A DNA stretch of 64,000 nucleotides from Nitrincola sp. A-D6 (GCF_000764495.1 NZ_JRLB01000013.1:1-64000), one strand, 5' to 3'. Counted from the first letter of the stretch, positions 1-11,492 are shown. Numbers and translations: made by a program. The notes: a model not told the origin generated them from the sequence alone.

Positions 1-230
1 GTCAAGGCAATCCCCGTGAGCCCGGCACAAGCAGGGTATTGTCGTAGAAGCTTCAGATACTGCATCTCTCCGGTTGCACCTGACAAATCCAGCAGTAGCA
101 CATTGGCTTTATCCGGTGGAGCCAGTTGAAAGGTTTTCTGATGCCGGCTATTGAAAAACAGCTCCAGCATGGTTTGCTCTGATTGACCGAAGCCCGACAG
201 TCCAATTTTATAGGGTTGTTGAATTGCCAC
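1..230 (-). CDS. Partial receiver-like protein of unknown role
   Basis: An open frame reads leftward from a GTG at 230 and leaves the window, so only about 76 N-terminal residues are visible. AAGGA lies about nine bases ahead of the GTG, and the gene starts 12 bp behind the stop of its upstream neighbour, so the two are probably co-transcribed. The visible part alternates strands and helices: a first strand KIGLSGF at residues 8-14, and a hydrophobic strand ending in aspartate (NVLLLDLSG, Asp48) where a response-regulator receiver would carry its phosphorylated Asp. That resemblance is inferred from the strand pattern only. The acidic pair normally found after the first strand is missing, so it may be a degenerate receiver. 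I do not recognise the family. Confidence 0.5.
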   Translation of the reverse strand, partial: MAIQQPYKIGLSGFGQSEQTMLELFFNSRHQKTFQLAPPDKANVLLLDLSGATGEMQYLKLLRQYPACAGLTGIAL

Positions 231-242
231 GGACAGAATTCC

Positions 243-710
243 TTATGCACACTCTTCAAACTGAGCGGGGTTAAAGCATTGTGGTGACATAGATAAACTA
301 CCATTCACCAACACCGAATACTGCAACGGCAGACTTCGGATAAAACGAAAATCAGAGGTATCGGCAAACTTTCTCAATGCAGACAGTGTTGACTTGTCTA
401 ACAAGGGCTCCGCCTGATCGATTACCCGATTGACCAGAGGACGACCTTTGCCACGCAGTACCAGAAACAGATCGATAAGGGCACCCGTCAAACGCCCGGA
501 ATCACCTTTACGAATAGCAAAATATATTCTGCGTATATGCGTTCTCAGATGCTTTGGCACCGCACTGATATAACGCGACGAGTAACACAAACCCAGCTCA
601 GAATCGGCCTGTTCACAAATCAGCGAACGACTTTTTTGCAATTCGAAACAGATCTGCAGCTTTTCAGCAAATCTGCCAGGATCATGTAAAGGTATATTCA
701 GTGCATTCAT
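243..710 (-). CDS. Hypothetical protein, 155 aa
   Basis: A complete 155-residue frame from ATG 710 with AGG eight bases upstream. It has no signal peptide, membrane segment or motif I recognise. The middle is basic and rich in Arg/Lys with long predicted helices (residues 50-120), and the C-terminus is polar with two Cys. It is followed after 12 bp by the receiver-like partial gene, so the two probably form an operon reading away from acnB. Because of that neighbour it could be an accessory of a signalling protein, but this is only context. Codon use looks like the rest of the window. Confidence 0.55.
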   Translation of the reverse strand: MNALNIPLHDPGRFAEKLQICFELQKSRSLICEQADSELGLCYSSRYISAVPKHLRTHIRRIYFAIRKGDSGRLTGALIDLFLVLRGKGRPLVNRVIDQAEPLLDKSTLSALRKFADTSDFRFIRSLPLQYSVLVNGSLSMSPQCFNPAQFEECA

Positions 711-946
711 GTTTACAGCCTCATGGACTTAATAACGCTTGTATTCTTTATACGCAGCCCCCGGAAACCTTGCAATCAGAGATCAACGTTTAGTTGATTC
801 GCGTCAATTTGCAGACCTGAAACAGCTCTTTTGGGCAGGATCTTTATCCAAAGTATAACCTCCGGATTGTCGACAAAACTTAACTTTACCCCCCTATAAG
901 CTAGAATTCACAGCGCCAATCACCATTCGATAACAAATTCGAAACG

Positions 947-971
947 ACATCGACTGCTGTTTTGTCGATGT
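947..971 (+). promoter_or_regulatory. Hairpin in the acnB 5' leader
   Basis: Perfect 8-bp inverted repeat ACATCGAC / GTCGATGT (947-954 and 964-971) with a nine-base loop TGCTGTTTT, ending 30 bases before the acnB GTG. No run of T follows, so it is not a terminator. It lies in the 291-base gap between the divergent gene at 710 and acnB. The rest of that gap holds AT-rich promoter-like DNA without a pair of boxes I would call firmly. An operator or an mRNA control element are both possible. Confidence 0.4.
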
Positions 972-1001
972 TCGATAGTGACAACAGATGAGGGCTATAT
1001 C

Positions 1002-3597
1002 GTGCTTGAAGCTTACCGTAAACATGTAGAAGAACGTGCCTTAGAAGGCATCCCACCCAAACCACTGGATCCAGAGCAGACTGCCGCACTGGTTGAGCTG
1101 GTGAAAAACCCACCAGCAGGTGAGGAAGAGTTCCTTCTTGATCTGTTGAGCAATCGTGTTCCTGCAGGTGTGGACCAGGCCGCTTACGTTAAGGCCGGAT
1201 TCCTTGATGCCATCGCCAAGGGTGAAGCGACATCCCCGCTGATCAGCCTGAAAAAGCTGTCGAGCTGCTGGGCACTATGCTGGGTGGCTATAATATTCAG
1301 CCACTGATTACCGCCCTGGATAATGAAAAACTGGCTCCTATCGCTGTTAAAGCACTGTCGCATACTTTACTGATGTTTGATGCTTTCCACGATGTTCAGG
1401 AAAAGGCCGATGCCGGAAATGCATTCGCCAAAGAAGTTATGGCCTCTTGGGCCGCTGGCGAGTGGTTCACCTCCAAGCCTGAAGTACCTGAAAAAATCAC
1501 AGTGACTGTATTCAAAGTCCCTGGTGAAACCAATACAGATGACCTGTCACCCGCTCCGGATGCCTGGTCGCGTCCGGATATTCCGCTACACGCCAATGCC
1601 ATGCTGAAAATGGAGCGTGAAGGTATTGAGCCAGTAGACCCAGGTGTTACCGGTCCACTGAAGCAGATCGAAGCGGTTAAAGCCAAAGGCTTCCCTGTCG
1701 CCTATGTCGGTGATGTTGTCGGTACGGGTTCTTCACGTAAATCTGCTACCAACTCAGTGCTGTGGTTCTTTGGCGATGATATGCCAAACATTCCTAACAA
1801 GCGTGCCGGTGGTTTCTGCTTTGGCGGAAAGATCGCACCGATTTTCTACAACACCATGGAAGATGCCGGCGCCTTGCCGATCGAAATGGATGTTGAGAAA
1901 ATGAATATGGGTGATGTCGTCGATATCTATCCTTATGAAGGCGTCGCCAAAAACCATGAAACCGGTGAAGAGCTGTGCCGTTTTGAACTGAAAACGCAGA
2001 TGCTGCTGGACGAAGTGCGTGCCGGTGGCCGTATTCCTCTGATCATTGGACGCGGCCTGACTCAGAAAGCCCGTGAAACTCTCGGCTTGCCACCCGTTGA
2101 CCTGTTCCGTACGCCAGAGCAGCCAGCCGCATCTACAAAAGGCTTCACGCTTGCTCAGAAAATGGTCGGCAAGGCCTGCGGTGTTGATGGCATTCGCCCT
2201 GGCACCTCCTGCGAACCCAGAATGACCACTGTCGGCTCACAGGACACTACTGGTCCGATGACCCGTGATGAACTGAAAGATCTGGCCTGCCTGGCTTCTC
2301 AGCGGATCTGGTGATGCAGTCTTTCTGTCACACAGCCGCTTATCCCAAGCCTGTTGATGTGGGAACACACCATACTCTGCCAGACTTCATTATGAACCGT
2401 GGTGGTGTGGCGCTGCGTCCTGGTGATGGTATCATCCACTCCTGGTTAAACCGTATGCTGCTGCCTGACACAGTCGGTACCGGTGGTGACTCTCACACCC
2501 GCTTCCCGCTGGGTATTTCTTTCCCTGCAGGCTCTGGCCTGGTAGCGTTTGCAGCTGCAACCGGTGTGATGCCGCTGGATATGCCAGAATCTGTGCTGGT
2601 ACGCTTTAAAGGCAAGCGTAATGCCGGTATCACCCTGCGTGATCTGGTACATGCGATTCCTTACTATGCGATCAAAGAAGGTCACCTGACCGTTGCTAAA
2701 GCCGGCAAGAAAAACCTTTTCTCCGGTCGCATTCTGGAAATTGAAGGCCTGGAAGATCTGACTGTAGAACAGGCATTTGAACTGTCTGATGCATCAGCTG
2801 AGCGTTCAGCAGCTGGCTGTACCATCAACATGTCTGAAGAGTCTGTAGCCGAATACCTGCGCTCTAACATCGTCATGCTGAGATGGATGCAGTCTGAAGG
2901 CTACGGCGATGTCCGCACTATTGAGCGCCGTATCAAGGGCATGGAAGAGTGGCTGGCTAATCCATCACTGATGCGTGCCGACAAAGATGCCGATTACCAC
3001 ACCGTCATTGAAATCGATCTGGCTGATATCAAAGAGCCTATCCTCTGCGCACCTAACGATCCAGACGATGCACGTCTGCTGTCTGATGTCGCCGGCGATA
3101 AGATCGACGAAGTATTTATCGGTTCTTGCATGACCAACATTGGTCACTTCCGTGCAGCGGGTAAATTACTCGAAGCTTCAGGCAAGACCATTCCAACGCG
3201 GATGTGGATCTCTCCTCCAACCAAGATGGATCAGGCGCAATTGACTGAAGAAGGCTATTACAGCATTTTCGGTAAAGCCGGTGCACGCATGGAGATGCCA
3301 GGCTGTTCACTGTGTATGGGTAACCAGGCACGTGTAGCAGACAAGGCGACTGTTGTGTCTACCTCGACACGTAACTTCCCTAACCGTCTGGGTAATGGAG
3401 CTAACGTGTACCTGGCATCAGCTGAGCTGGCGGCGGTTGCAGCGCTGGAAGGCAAACTGCCAAGCGTTGCAGAATACATGGCCTATGCCAACAAAATCGA
3501 TAGTATGGCCGGTGAAATCTACCGCTACCTGAACTTCGATCAGATGGAAAAATATGTTGATAAAGCGGCCTCTGTTATTCCAACAACGGCTGTCTGA
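1002..3597 (+). CDS. acnB: Aconitate hydratase B (two frameshifts)
   Basis: Bifunctional aconitate hydratase/2-methylisocitrate dehydratase, an Fe-S enzyme of the TCA and methylcitrate cycles. The protein reads like Escherichia coli AcnB from end to end, and the corrected length of 865 residues is the family length. The start is GTG 1002 with GAGGG seven to eight bases upstream; the N-terminus [16 protein letters not shown] is the family start. The cluster cysteines sit in [10 protein letters not shown] and [10 protein letters not shown] near the C-terminus. Two breaks interrupt the frame. At 1247-1248 one C is missing (SPLIS should continue [10 protein letters not shown]). At 2293-2294 one G is missing (CLGFSADL expected). 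Both fall in short homopolymers and the protein is intact on either side, so a sequence error is likelier than gene death. A terminator follows at 3625. Confidence 0.93.
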
Positions 3598-3624
3598 CAC
3601 TAAACTAAGCGTTTAGCCCTACCG

Positions 3625-3650
3625 AAACCCCGGCGCTTGCCGGGGTTTTT
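3625..3650 (+). terminator. Intrinsic terminator after acnB
   Basis: Perfect 9-bp stem AACCCCGGC / GCCGGGGTT (3626-3634, 3639-3647) with loop GCTT, running into TTTTT. It lies 28 bases after the acnB stop and just ahead of the next start at 3667, so it separates acnB from the DUF2185 gene or lets only some transcription through. Confidence 0.85.
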
Positions 3651-3666
3651 CTATAATGAGGACCTT

Positions 3667-4089
3667 ATGAAGCCCCTGAATCCTGATACAGCACCAGAGC
3701 CAGGCTATGAAACAGCGCAAACCAAAAATGGCTTTCTGGCGCTGGTTTCAAAGCTGGTGTTTGATGAAAAACTTCCAGTTCGCTTTATGTACAAAACTGT
3801 ACCTGAGCACTTGAATGATACCGGTTGGCGCATGTTTACCGGCTATGAAACAGAGGAGTTTCTCGCTGATGAGCACTTAAACCTGATACCTGTGCCACTG
3901 GAAAAAATCTGCCAACTGGATCCCGCTCTGCCTGAACTGGTTCAGTATAACGCGGGTACCGTATGGGAACGCACACCAGACTCGACTGAGTGGCGGCAGG
4001 TGTTTGACTTTACTATTCCGGTACCACGGACTGATGTTAAGATCACCAATGATATTGAAGATTTTCTGGCATCCCGCGAACGCAGTTAA
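3667..4089 (+). CDS. DUF2185 (Imm33-like) protein
   Basis: A 140-residue cytoplasmic protein. ATG 3667 is preferred over the in-frame ATG at 3637 because GAGGA stands five bases ahead of it and the earlier codon lies inside the terminator. The core (GFLALVSKLVFDEKLPVRFMYK, in pieces, then DTGWRMFTGYE) matches the DUF2185/immunity-protein-33 pattern: a strand-rich half with VSK and the SGW/TGWR motif. The family is common as a lone gene in proteobacteria as well as in polymorphic toxin loci. No toxin gene is nearby, so an immunity role is not supported here. The next gene starts 12 bases downstream. Confidence 0.65.
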   Translation: MKPLNPDTAPEPGYETAQTKNGFLALVSKLVFDEKLPVRFMYKTVPEHLNDTGWRMFTGYETEEFLADEHLNLIPVPLEKICQLDPALPELVQYNAGTVWERTPDSTEWRQVFDFTIPVPRTDVKITNDIEDFLASRERS

Positions 4090-4101
4090 GGATTTATCAC
4101 C

Positions 4102-4347
4102 ATGGACATGTCTTCATTCGGCACTTATGCGCTGCACTTTATTGGCGTAATTATTGTTCTGGTAGGCTTATCGATCAAACCAAAACTTAAAACCCTGGGG
4201 ATAGCCCTGGCCGTCGCCGGATTTTTACTCGGAACCTCGCCGGTTTGGTATTCAGCCATCACCCAGCCCAGTGATGAAGAGATGTATGAGGCCTGGCAAG
4301 AGCAGCAGCAACTTGAACAGCAACGCCGTCAGCTTGAGAGTGAATGA
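4102..4347 (+). CDS. Small two-helix inner-membrane protein, 81 aa
   Basis: ATG 4102 follows AAGGA at a good distance, 12 bases after the DUF2185 gene, so the two are likely one transcript. Two hydrophobic segments (residues ~8-25 and ~32-52) are joined by the basic turn KPKLK. They are followed by a glutamine/glutamate-rich tail predicted to be helical (EAWQEQQQLEQQ). The shape is a hairpin membrane protein with a cytoplasmic coiled tail. I do not recognise the family and assign no function. Confidence 0.6.
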   Translation: MDMSSFGTYALHFIGVIIVLVGLSIKPKLKTLGIALAVAGFLLGTSPVWYSAITQPSDEEMYEAWQEQQQLEQQRRQLESE

Positions 4348-4371
4348 TTCTGCGCGCTGAGCTCAGCTTAC

Positions 4372-5331
4372 CTAAGCCAGCAACATTTGCTGCTGTATAA
4401 TGTGTTGCAATATCACTAGCGGATCACGCTCACAGCGTATCTCGGTGAACAATGTCTGAGCCTGAGGAAACTGCCACTGCAGCATATTTAACCACTGCTT
4501 AGTACGCCCATGAACATGGCGTTCAGACACCTTATCAATCACCTGACGGTGATATATCTCCAACATAGGTAAGAGCCGCTGCCAGGCGTCAGACTGGGAC
4601 ATAGCTCCAGCTTTACCTGATAGCACTTCCGCCAGAAAAGGGTTACTCAGTATACCGCGCCCCAGCATGACATCATCACAGCCGGATACATGCCGGCAAC
4701 GCTGATAATCGTCAGCATTCCAGACCTCACCGTTAGCCACCAAATGCAGCTTCACCTGTTCACGGATACGTGCGATCCACTCCCAGTGGGCTGGTGGTTT
4801 ATAACCTTCCAGCTTAGTTCTGGCATGCACCGTCAAGGTAGATGCACCAGCGGCTTCAATGGCCTGTGCATTTTCTATCGCTAACGCCTTATCCACATAG
4901 CCCAGGCGCATCTTAGCCGTCACTGGAATAGTAGCGGGAACAGCTCGCCGTACAGCAGCTACTATCTCATACAGCAGATCTGGCTCGGTTAATAACACCG
5001 CACCACCACGGCTCTTATTGACAGTTTTTGCCGGACAACCAAAGTTAAGATCGATACCAGGGGCGCCCAGCTCTGCCGCTTTAGCCGCATTCTCAGCCAT
5101 TAATGACGGATGATTACCGAGCAACTGCAAATACACTGGTATACCCGAACGCGTACAACCCTGTTGATGCAGTTCCGGTGCCAGGCGGTAAAAAACTGAC
5201 GCGGGCAGAAGCCTATCAGATACACGGATAAACTCAGTTACGCACTGGTCTATACCCGGAATAGAAGTGATTAAATCGCGCAACGTGTAATCCAGCACCC
5301 CTTCCATGGGTGCCAGGTATAATTGACTCAT
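4372..5331 (-). CDS. dusC: tRNA-dihydrouridine(16) synthase
   Basis: Reduces U16 of tRNA to dihydrouridine with FMN and NADPH. The 319-residue protein starts at ATG 5331 (SQLYLAPMEGVLDYTLRDL), the canonical Dus N-terminus, and is close to the 315 residues of E. coli DusC. The catalytic Cys99 lies in NFGCPAKTVNKSRGGA. The HxR element (TVHARTKLEGY) and the FMN phosphate region (NGEVWN, then GRGILSNPFL) follow. The DusC subgroup is chosen over DusA/DusB from the GCPAKTVN loop and the overall length. It begins 13 bases after the metZ stop, so it probably ends the long trp-acc-pur transcript. The Shine-Dalgarno sequence is weak. Confidence 0.9.
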   Translation of the reverse strand: MSQLYLAPMEGVLDYTLRDLITSIPGIDQCVTEFIRVSDRLLPASVFYRLAPELHQQGCTRSGIPVYLQLLGNHPSLMAENAAKAAELGAPGIDLNFGCPAKTVNKSRGGAVLLTEPDLLYEIVAAVRRAVPATIPVTAKMRLGYVDKALAIENAQAIEAAGASTLTVHARTKLEGYKPPAHWEWIARIREQVKLHLVANGEVWNADDYQRCRHVSGCDDVMLGRGILSNPFLAEVLSGKAGAMSQSDAWQRLLPMLEIYHRQVIDKVSERHVHGRTKQWLNMLQWQFPQAQTLFTEIRCERDPLVILQHIIQQQMLLA

Positions 5332-5344
5332 AAAGAAGCGTTTT

Positions 5345-6559
<1,215 letters not shown>

Positions 6560-6569
6560 TAACCGCTCC

Positions 6570-8105
6570 TTATTCAATTCGGGTATGCAGATCAGCGGAG
6601 GTATCACTATCGATATCAGCATCCGGATCGGTGTTATTTACGGGATTTTTGGCGTCATCACTACGCCTCTGTTCCAGACGATCCAAATAAGCACGGTCAA
6701 CTGTGCCAGTGACATACTGGCCATCAAACACACAGGTATCAAAGACTGTGATTGCCGGGTTCAACTGGGTAACACAGGATTTCAGATCATCCAGATCCTG
6801 GTAAAGCATCCAGTCACAGCCGATATAGTCGCCGACTTCTTTGGCACTGCGCCCATGCGCAACCAACTCCGATGCGGTTGGCATATCAATACCATAGACG
6901 TTGGGGAAGCGCACTTCCGGTGCAGCGGAAGCAAAATACACCTTGCGTGCACCGGCATCGCGCGCCATTTCGATAATCTGCTTGGAGGTTGTACCACGCA
7001 CAATCGAATCATCTACCAACATCACCACTTTATCTTTAAATTCACTGGAGATGGGGTTTAACTTCTGACGCACCGATTTTTTACGCTGGGTTTGCCCCGG
7101 CATGATAAAAGTGCGGCCAATATAACGATTCTTGATAAAGCCTTCACGGAAAGTGACGCCCAGCGTATGAGCCAACTCCAATGCTGATGTGCGACTGGTA
7201 TCCGGAATCGGGATCACCACATCGATATCATGATTGGGCATTTCCTTAAGTATTTTTTCAGCCAGTCGTACCCCCATCAACATCCGCGATTCATGTACCG
7301 ATACGCCATCGATAATAGAGTCAGGCCGTGCCAGATAGACATACTCAAATAAACAGGGTGCCAGCGTCTGCTGTTGCGTGCATTGTTGCAGATGCAAGCC
7401 ACCATCACGGTCAATAAAAATCGCCTCGCCAGGTATGATATCGCGAACCCGCTCAAAACCAGAGGTATCTAGGGCGACGCTCTCTGAAGCAACCATATAT
7501 TCAGCCTGGCCATTTACAATACGCTTGCCATACACCAGTGGGCGTATACCGTGCGGATCGCGAAATGCCAGCACACCGTATCCGGTAATAATGGCCACGA
7601 CCGCATAGCCACCCTGACAACGCTGATGCACTTTGGATACTGCCGCGAAGATATCTTCGGGTGAGGGGTTTAACTTGCCCAGTTGCTGTAATTCATGTGC
7701 AAACACATTAAGCAATACTTCAGAGTCAGAAGTTGTATTAATGTGGCGAAGATCAGCACGAAAGATATCATCAGCCAACTGCTCGGCATTGGTCAGATTA
7801 CCATTATGTGCCAGCGCAATACCGTAGGGTGAGTTAACGTAAAAAGGCTGGGCTTCGGCTGAGCTGGAGCTACCGGCCGTTGGATAACGCACATGCCCTA
7901 TTCCCAGATTACCTACCAGGCGTTTCATGTGGCGAGTACGAAACACCTCATTAACCAGTCCATTATCCTTACGCATGAAGAAGCGGTTACCTTCAGATGT
8001 AACGATACCGGCCGCATCCTGGCCGCGATGCTGCAACACTGTCAGGGCATCAAAAAGAGTCTGGTTAACGTAGCTTCTGGCAAAAATGCCAACTATACCG
8101 CACAT
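6570..8105 (-). CDS. purF: Amidophosphoribosyltransferase
   Basis: Catalyses the first committed step of purine synthesis, PRPP + glutamine to 5-phosphoribosylamine. The 511-residue protein begins MCGIVGIF, so the N-terminal nucleophile Cys2 is exposed after Met removal. The class II glutaminase domain ([16 protein letters not shown]) covers roughly residues 2-230. The PRPP site [15 protein letters not shown] follows near residue 365. There is no frameshift. AGAGG precedes the ATG. It lies 43 bases after cvpA and ten bases before metZ, in the same transcript. The acidic C-terminal tail ([11 protein letters not shown]) is not conserved. Confidence 0.96.
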   Translation of the reverse strand: MCGIVGIFARSYVNQTLFDALTVLQHRGQDAAGIVTSEGNRFFMRKDNGLVNEVFRTRHMKRLVGNLGIGHVRYPTAGSSSSAEAQPFYVNSPYGIALAHNGNLTNAEQLADDIFRADLRHINTTSDSEVLLNVFAHELQQLGKLNPSPEDIFAAVSKVHQRCQGGYAVVAIITGYGVLAFRDPHGIRPLVYGKRIVNGQAEYMVASESVALDTSGFERVRDIIPGEAIFIDRDGGLHLQQCTQQQTLAPCLFEYVYLARPDSIIDGVSVHESRMLMGVRLAEKILKEMPNHDIDVVIPIPDTSRTSALELAHTLGVTFREGFIKNRYIGRTFIMPGQTQRKKSVRQKLNPISSEFKDKVVMLVDDSIVRGTTSKQIIEMARDAGARKVYFASAAPEVRFPNVYGIDMPTASELVAHGRSAKEVGDYIGCDWMLYQDLDDLKSCVTQLNPAITVFDTCVFDGQYVTGTVDRAYLDRLEQRRSDDAKNPVNNTDPDADIDSDTSADLHTRIE

Positions 8106-8148
8106 GAATTCAACCTCTGAGGTGATAATTTGATAGGTTAACTGAAAA

Positions 8149-8646
8149 TCAGCTACCTGCGTTCCAGATCATCTGACCTATATCTCTAGCCATATCCCGC
8201 GACCAGGTTTCCATAACTAAAAAATGTGGGATCAACACCGAATCATTCCACCAAGGGTCTTGTATGGCAGGTGTCATTTTCAACAACACCAGCATAATGA
8301 CAACCACCAGACCGCCACGTAAAGCGCCAAAACCCACACCCAACACGCGATCAGTGGCAGAAAGCCCAGTCATTTTAACCAATGATCCAATCAAGCTGCC
8401 AATTAGATTACCAACGATCAGCGTCGCAATGAAGAGTATAAGAAAAGCAACCAGTTGGTGCACCGAAGGTACAGCATCGAAGTAGCTAGCGATAATCTCC
8501 GCCAGCACTTCATAAAATAAGCGCCCAACAATAAAGGCCGCAACCCAGGTCAACAATGACACTGCTTCGCGAATAAAGCCGCGACGTAGACTCATCACCG
8601 ATGAGATCAATACAATTGCCAGAATTACCCAGTCTGCCCAGTTCAT
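8149..8646 (-). CDS. cvpA: CvpA family inner-membrane protein
   Basis: A 165-residue integral membrane protein of the CvpA (colicin V production) family, about the size of E. coli CvpA (162). Four hydrophobic segments can be seen (residues ~4-20, 27-45, 64-85, 100-122), with the conserved RRGFIRE after the first helix and the glycine-rich [12 protein letters not shown] stretch. ATG 8646 is chosen over the TTG two codons earlier. It sits directly upstream of purF, its usual position. The family is linked to envelope stress and colicin V export; its biochemical role is not settled. Confidence 0.9.
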   Translation of the reverse strand: MNWADWVILAIVLISSVMSLRRGFIREAVSLLTWVAAFIVGRLFYEVLAEIIASYFDAVPSVHQLVAFLILFIATLIVGNLIGSLIGSLVKMTGLSATDRVLGVGFGALRGGLVVVIMLVLLKMTPAIQDPWWNDSVLIPHFLVMETWSRDMARDIGQMIWNAGS

Positions 8647-8685
8647 TATCAAGCGATTTCTACCCTGCCGGTGTTCATTGTTTGA

Positions 8686-9243
8686 CTATTGCGTGGTAAA
8701 ACGCACGATCATACCTTCTAAACCATATTCCTGCTGCAACAATAGCTTGAGCTCTTCGAGGCGCCCACGTTGCATTTCCGGACCAACGAAAACCCGTACC
8801 ACATCTTCACCATGGCGAATATAGACACGGTATCCGGCATTAATTAGCCGAGTTCTTAGTTCGCGTGCATTAGACTCCTGACGAAAACTGGCTAATTGCA
8901 GGGCCCAGGCTGCCGGGACTTGATCAGCATCCAGCGCTGGAGTTTCTTCAGCTGGATTGAGGCTGGGTCGAAGCGCTTCCAGGGATTCGGTTATTTCGGC
9001 AACCGGTGCCGAAACGACCGGTGCTTCTGTAACGGGGGCGACTGGTGCCTGCTCTATTATGACGGGGGGCGGCATCTCAGTCTCCACCAACCGGACCACT
9101 TCGGGTGTTGCTGGAATACGAGAGTCTAGCTTACGCTCTTCATAACCTGCCGCATTAAACACCAATGGGAAAAAAGCAATACCGATCAGCAATAGAATAA
9201 CGGCCCCGATCAAGCGCTGTTTCAAATTATCCCTGACGTCCAT
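8686..9243 (-). CDS. dedD: DedD-like SPOR-domain membrane protein
   Basis: A 185-residue bitopic division protein. A short cytoplasmic N-terminus (MDVRDNLKQR) is followed by one membrane helix (residues ~11-29), a proline/valine-rich periplasmic linker (~40-105) and a C-terminal SPOR domain starting at WALQLASF and ending FVGPEMQRGR..EEYGLEG-like. SPOR domains bind denuded septal peptidoglycan. ATG 9243 gives the DedD-type start; a TTG at 9255 is also open. The start overlaps the end of folC by 17 bases, so the two are translationally coupled, as in folC-dedD-cvpA of other gammaproteobacteria. Confidence 0.87.
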   Translation of the reverse strand: MDVRDNLKQRLIGAVILLLIGIAFFPLVFNAAGYEERKLDSRIPATPEVVRLVETEMPPPVIIEQAPVAPVTEAPVVSAPVAEITESLEALRPSLNPAEETPALDADQVPAAWALQLASFRQESNARELRTRLINAGYRVYIRHGEDVVRVFVGPEMQRGRLEELKLLLQQEYGLEGMIVRFTTQ

Positions 9244-10531
9244 CGGTCCACTCAACTGTTTTCAATGCATCTGTTACTGTAAAAAAAGAACCTGCAATCA
9301 CCAACCGAGACGTATTGGTCAGCTGTGACGGCAGTTGTGCCAGCGCCGTATCGACACAGCTGTATTCTGCCATTGATGTAGAAGGGACACCAAGCTTATT
9401 CAATATCTGTTTCAGTTGATCGGCACTGGCGCCTCGGGGGTTATCCAGTGTCACAAGGTGCCAGAAATCAACGACTGGCAGCAAAGCTTCACAAACGCTC
9501 GTCATGTCTTTGTCAGCCAGCATACCCAATAACAGATGTGTCGGCGACACTGGGTGTTGGCTCAACACAGAGGCCAGATAAGTAGCTGATTCAGGGTTAT
9601 GTGCCACATCCAGAATACAGGGGTAACCAGCAAGACGTGCTGGCTGCATCCGCCCGGTCAAGCGCGCATTAGCCAGGCCAGCATCCACGTGTTGCTTAGC
9701 TATATCAAAAGGTATCAACTGCAAAACTTGCAATACAGCCGCGGCATTTTGCAAAGGCAAGCTGGGACAGGGCAGTGATGACAGTGCTGTGCAATGCCCT
9801 GCCAAGTCCTGCCCTTGCCAAGCCCAGAGAGCATCACCATCCAAACTATAGTGGTATGCCTGTCCGTTAGTTCGAAGGTCAACGCCCAGGTTTGCAGCAT
9901 GCTTCAATAAGCTGGCCGGTGGCTGTGGATCGCCACACACAGCCAAACAACCTGGCCGGAAAATTCCCGCTTTTTCAAAACCTATTGATTCACGGTCCGG
10001 TCCAAGCCAGTCTGTATGATCCAGAGCAATTGTTGTGATCAGTGCAACATCCGCATCCACCAGGTTAACCGAATCCAGGCGTCCACCCAGTCCGATTTCC
10101 AGCAACAGTACATCCGGCTTTGCCGCGCTGAAAATTATCAGAGCTGCCAGCGTGCCATATTCGAAATAGGTCAGCGGCACACCCTTGCGGGCAACTTCTA
10201 CCTGGGCAAATGCCTCACAGATCTGTGCATCAGAAACTGCTTGTCCCAGCAGAGTAATACGCTCGTTATAGCGCAGAAAATGCGGTGAAGTATAGGTCCC
10301 CACCTTAAGTCCGGCGGCCTGAAGTATCGACTCCAGCAAGCGAATACTGGTGCCTTTACCATTGGTACCAGCAACGACGAGTTTAAAGCTGCTACTCAGG
10401 TCCAGCGCCAGATGGCCAGCGACCTGGCGCATACGTTCCAGACCCAGCTCAATCTCTGCCGGATGGCAAGCTTCAATATAACTTAACCACTGATCCAGGC
10501 TGGCATCAGCTGCAGGTTGTTGTTGTGACAC
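9227..10531 (-). CDS. folC: Bifunctional folylpolyglutamate/dihydrofolate synthase
   Basis: Adds glutamate to dihydropteroate and to folates, using ATP. It is 434 residues, a usual FolC length. The P-loop GTNGKGTS is near residues 54-61; GRLDSVNLVDADVALIT-type and ALDHTDWLG motifs follow (the latter binds Mg and substrate). The Mur-ligase C-terminal domain includes DVAHNPES (residue ~310), where the conserved His/Asn meet ATP. It lies 14 bases after accD and overlaps dedD. There are no breaks in the frame. Confidence 0.94.
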   Translation of the reverse strand: MSQQQPAADASLDQWLSYIEACHPAEIELGLERMRQVAGHLALDLSSSFKLVVAGTNGKGTSIRLLESILQAAGLKVGTYTSPHFLRYNERITLLGQAVSDAQICEAFAQVEVARKGVPLTYFEYGTLAALIIFSAAKPDVLLLEIGLGGRLDSVNLVDADVALITTIALDHTDWLGPDRESIGFEKAGIFRPGCLAVCGDPQPPASLLKHAANLGVDLRTNGQAYHYSLDGDALWAWQGQDLAGHCTALSSLPCPSLPLQNAAAVLQVLQLIPFDIAKQHVDAGLANARLTGRMQPARLAGYPCILDVAHNPESATYLASVLSQHPVSPTHLLLGMLADKDMTSVCEALLPVVDFWHLVTLDNPRGASADQLKQILNKLGVPSTSMAEYSCVDTALAQLPSQLTNTSRLVIAGSFFTVTDALKTVEWTDGRQG

Positions 10532-10545
10532 GCTGACTTCCCGAA

Positions 10546-11460
10546 TCAGTGTTCTGGTACTTCAGCGTCTGGCTGATCACCGTTTGCAGGAAGCAGACAC
10601 GCGGTTGAAACACCTGTCAACTTACCGATCAATGAAGCCAGGCGCGTACGCATTTCTCTTCGCTGGATGATCATATCCACCTGACCGTGCTCCAACAGAA
10701 ATTCGCTGCGCTGAAAACCTTCAGGCAATTTCTCACGCACAGTCTGCTCAATCACTCGGGGACCGGCAAAACCGATCAGCGCATTTGGCTCTGCAATATT
10801 CAGATCACCCAGCATCGCCAGACTCGCCGACACACCGCCATAGACCGGATCTGTCAATACCGAAATATACGGTACACCTGCCAGGCGCATTTTTTCCAAC
10901 GCCGCACTGGTTTTAGCCATCTGCATCAATGAGAACAGTGCTTCCTGCATCCGCGCACCACCTGAGGCTGAGAAACAGATCAAAGGGATGCGTTCCTCAA
11001 GTGCCAGATGAGCAGCACGCACAAAACGCTCACCCACAACAGCACCCATGGAGCCACCCATAAAACGAAATTCAAATGCCACGGCAACTACAGGCGTACC
11101 CTCTAACGTACCGCGCATGGCAACCAGCGCATCAGTCTCACCTGTGTCTTTCTCTGCCGCTGTCAGGCGATCTTTGTATTTTTTTGAATCCTTGAATTTA
11201 AGACGATCAACCGGCAAGACTTCTGCACCGATTTCGGCACGATTATCTGGATCAAGGAATATATCCAGACGACGACGTGCACCAATACGCATGTGGTGAT
11301 CGCATTTTGGACAGACATTCAGATTTTTATCCAGTTCCGGCTTATACAGCACCGAGTCACACTTGGGGCACTTTTCCCACAAGCCCTCAGGCACACTGCT
11401 ATGCCTGCGCTCTGTACGTTTTACCAGAGAGGGAACAATTTTATCCAGCCAGCTACTCAT
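10546..11460 (-). CDS. accD: Acetyl-CoA carboxylase carboxyltransferase subunit beta
   Basis: Beta subunit of the carboxyltransferase that makes malonyl-CoA, working with AccA. It is 304 residues, as in E. coli. The N-terminal zinc ribbon has Cys31, Cys34, Cys50 and Cys53 (CPKC..VCPKC). The crotonase-like core carries [12 protein letters not shown] and [10 protein letters not shown], then PVYGGVSAS and [11 protein letters not shown]. It lies 32 bases after trpA, the order trpA-accD-folC known from pseudomonads, so amino-acid and lipid genes share a transcript. Confidence 0.96.
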   Translation of the reverse strand: MSSWLDKIVPSLVKRTERRHSSVPEGLWEKCPKCDSVLYKPELDKNLNVCPKCDHHMRIGARRRLDIFLDPDNRAEIGAEVLPVDRLKFKDSKKYKDRLTAAEKDTGETDALVAMRGTLEGTPVVAVAFEFRFMGGSMGAVVGERFVRAAHLALEERIPLICFSASGGARMQEALFSLMQMAKTSAALEKMRLAGVPYISVLTDPVYGGVSASLAMLGDLNIAEPNALIGFAGPRVIEQTVREKLPEGFQRSEFLLEHGQVDMIIQRREMRTRLASLIGKLTGVSTACLLPANGDQPDAEVPEH

Positions 11461-11492
11461 CGTTAATCACATTTCCGCTTTAAAATTTGGTT

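Noticed and set aside
1277-2314. Middle part of acnB as a separate gene
   Set aside because: It continues the AcnB sequence on both sides once single bases are restored.
3667-4089. Polymorphic toxin immunity locus
   Set aside because: DUF2185/Imm33-like protein without any toxin or secretion gene nearby.
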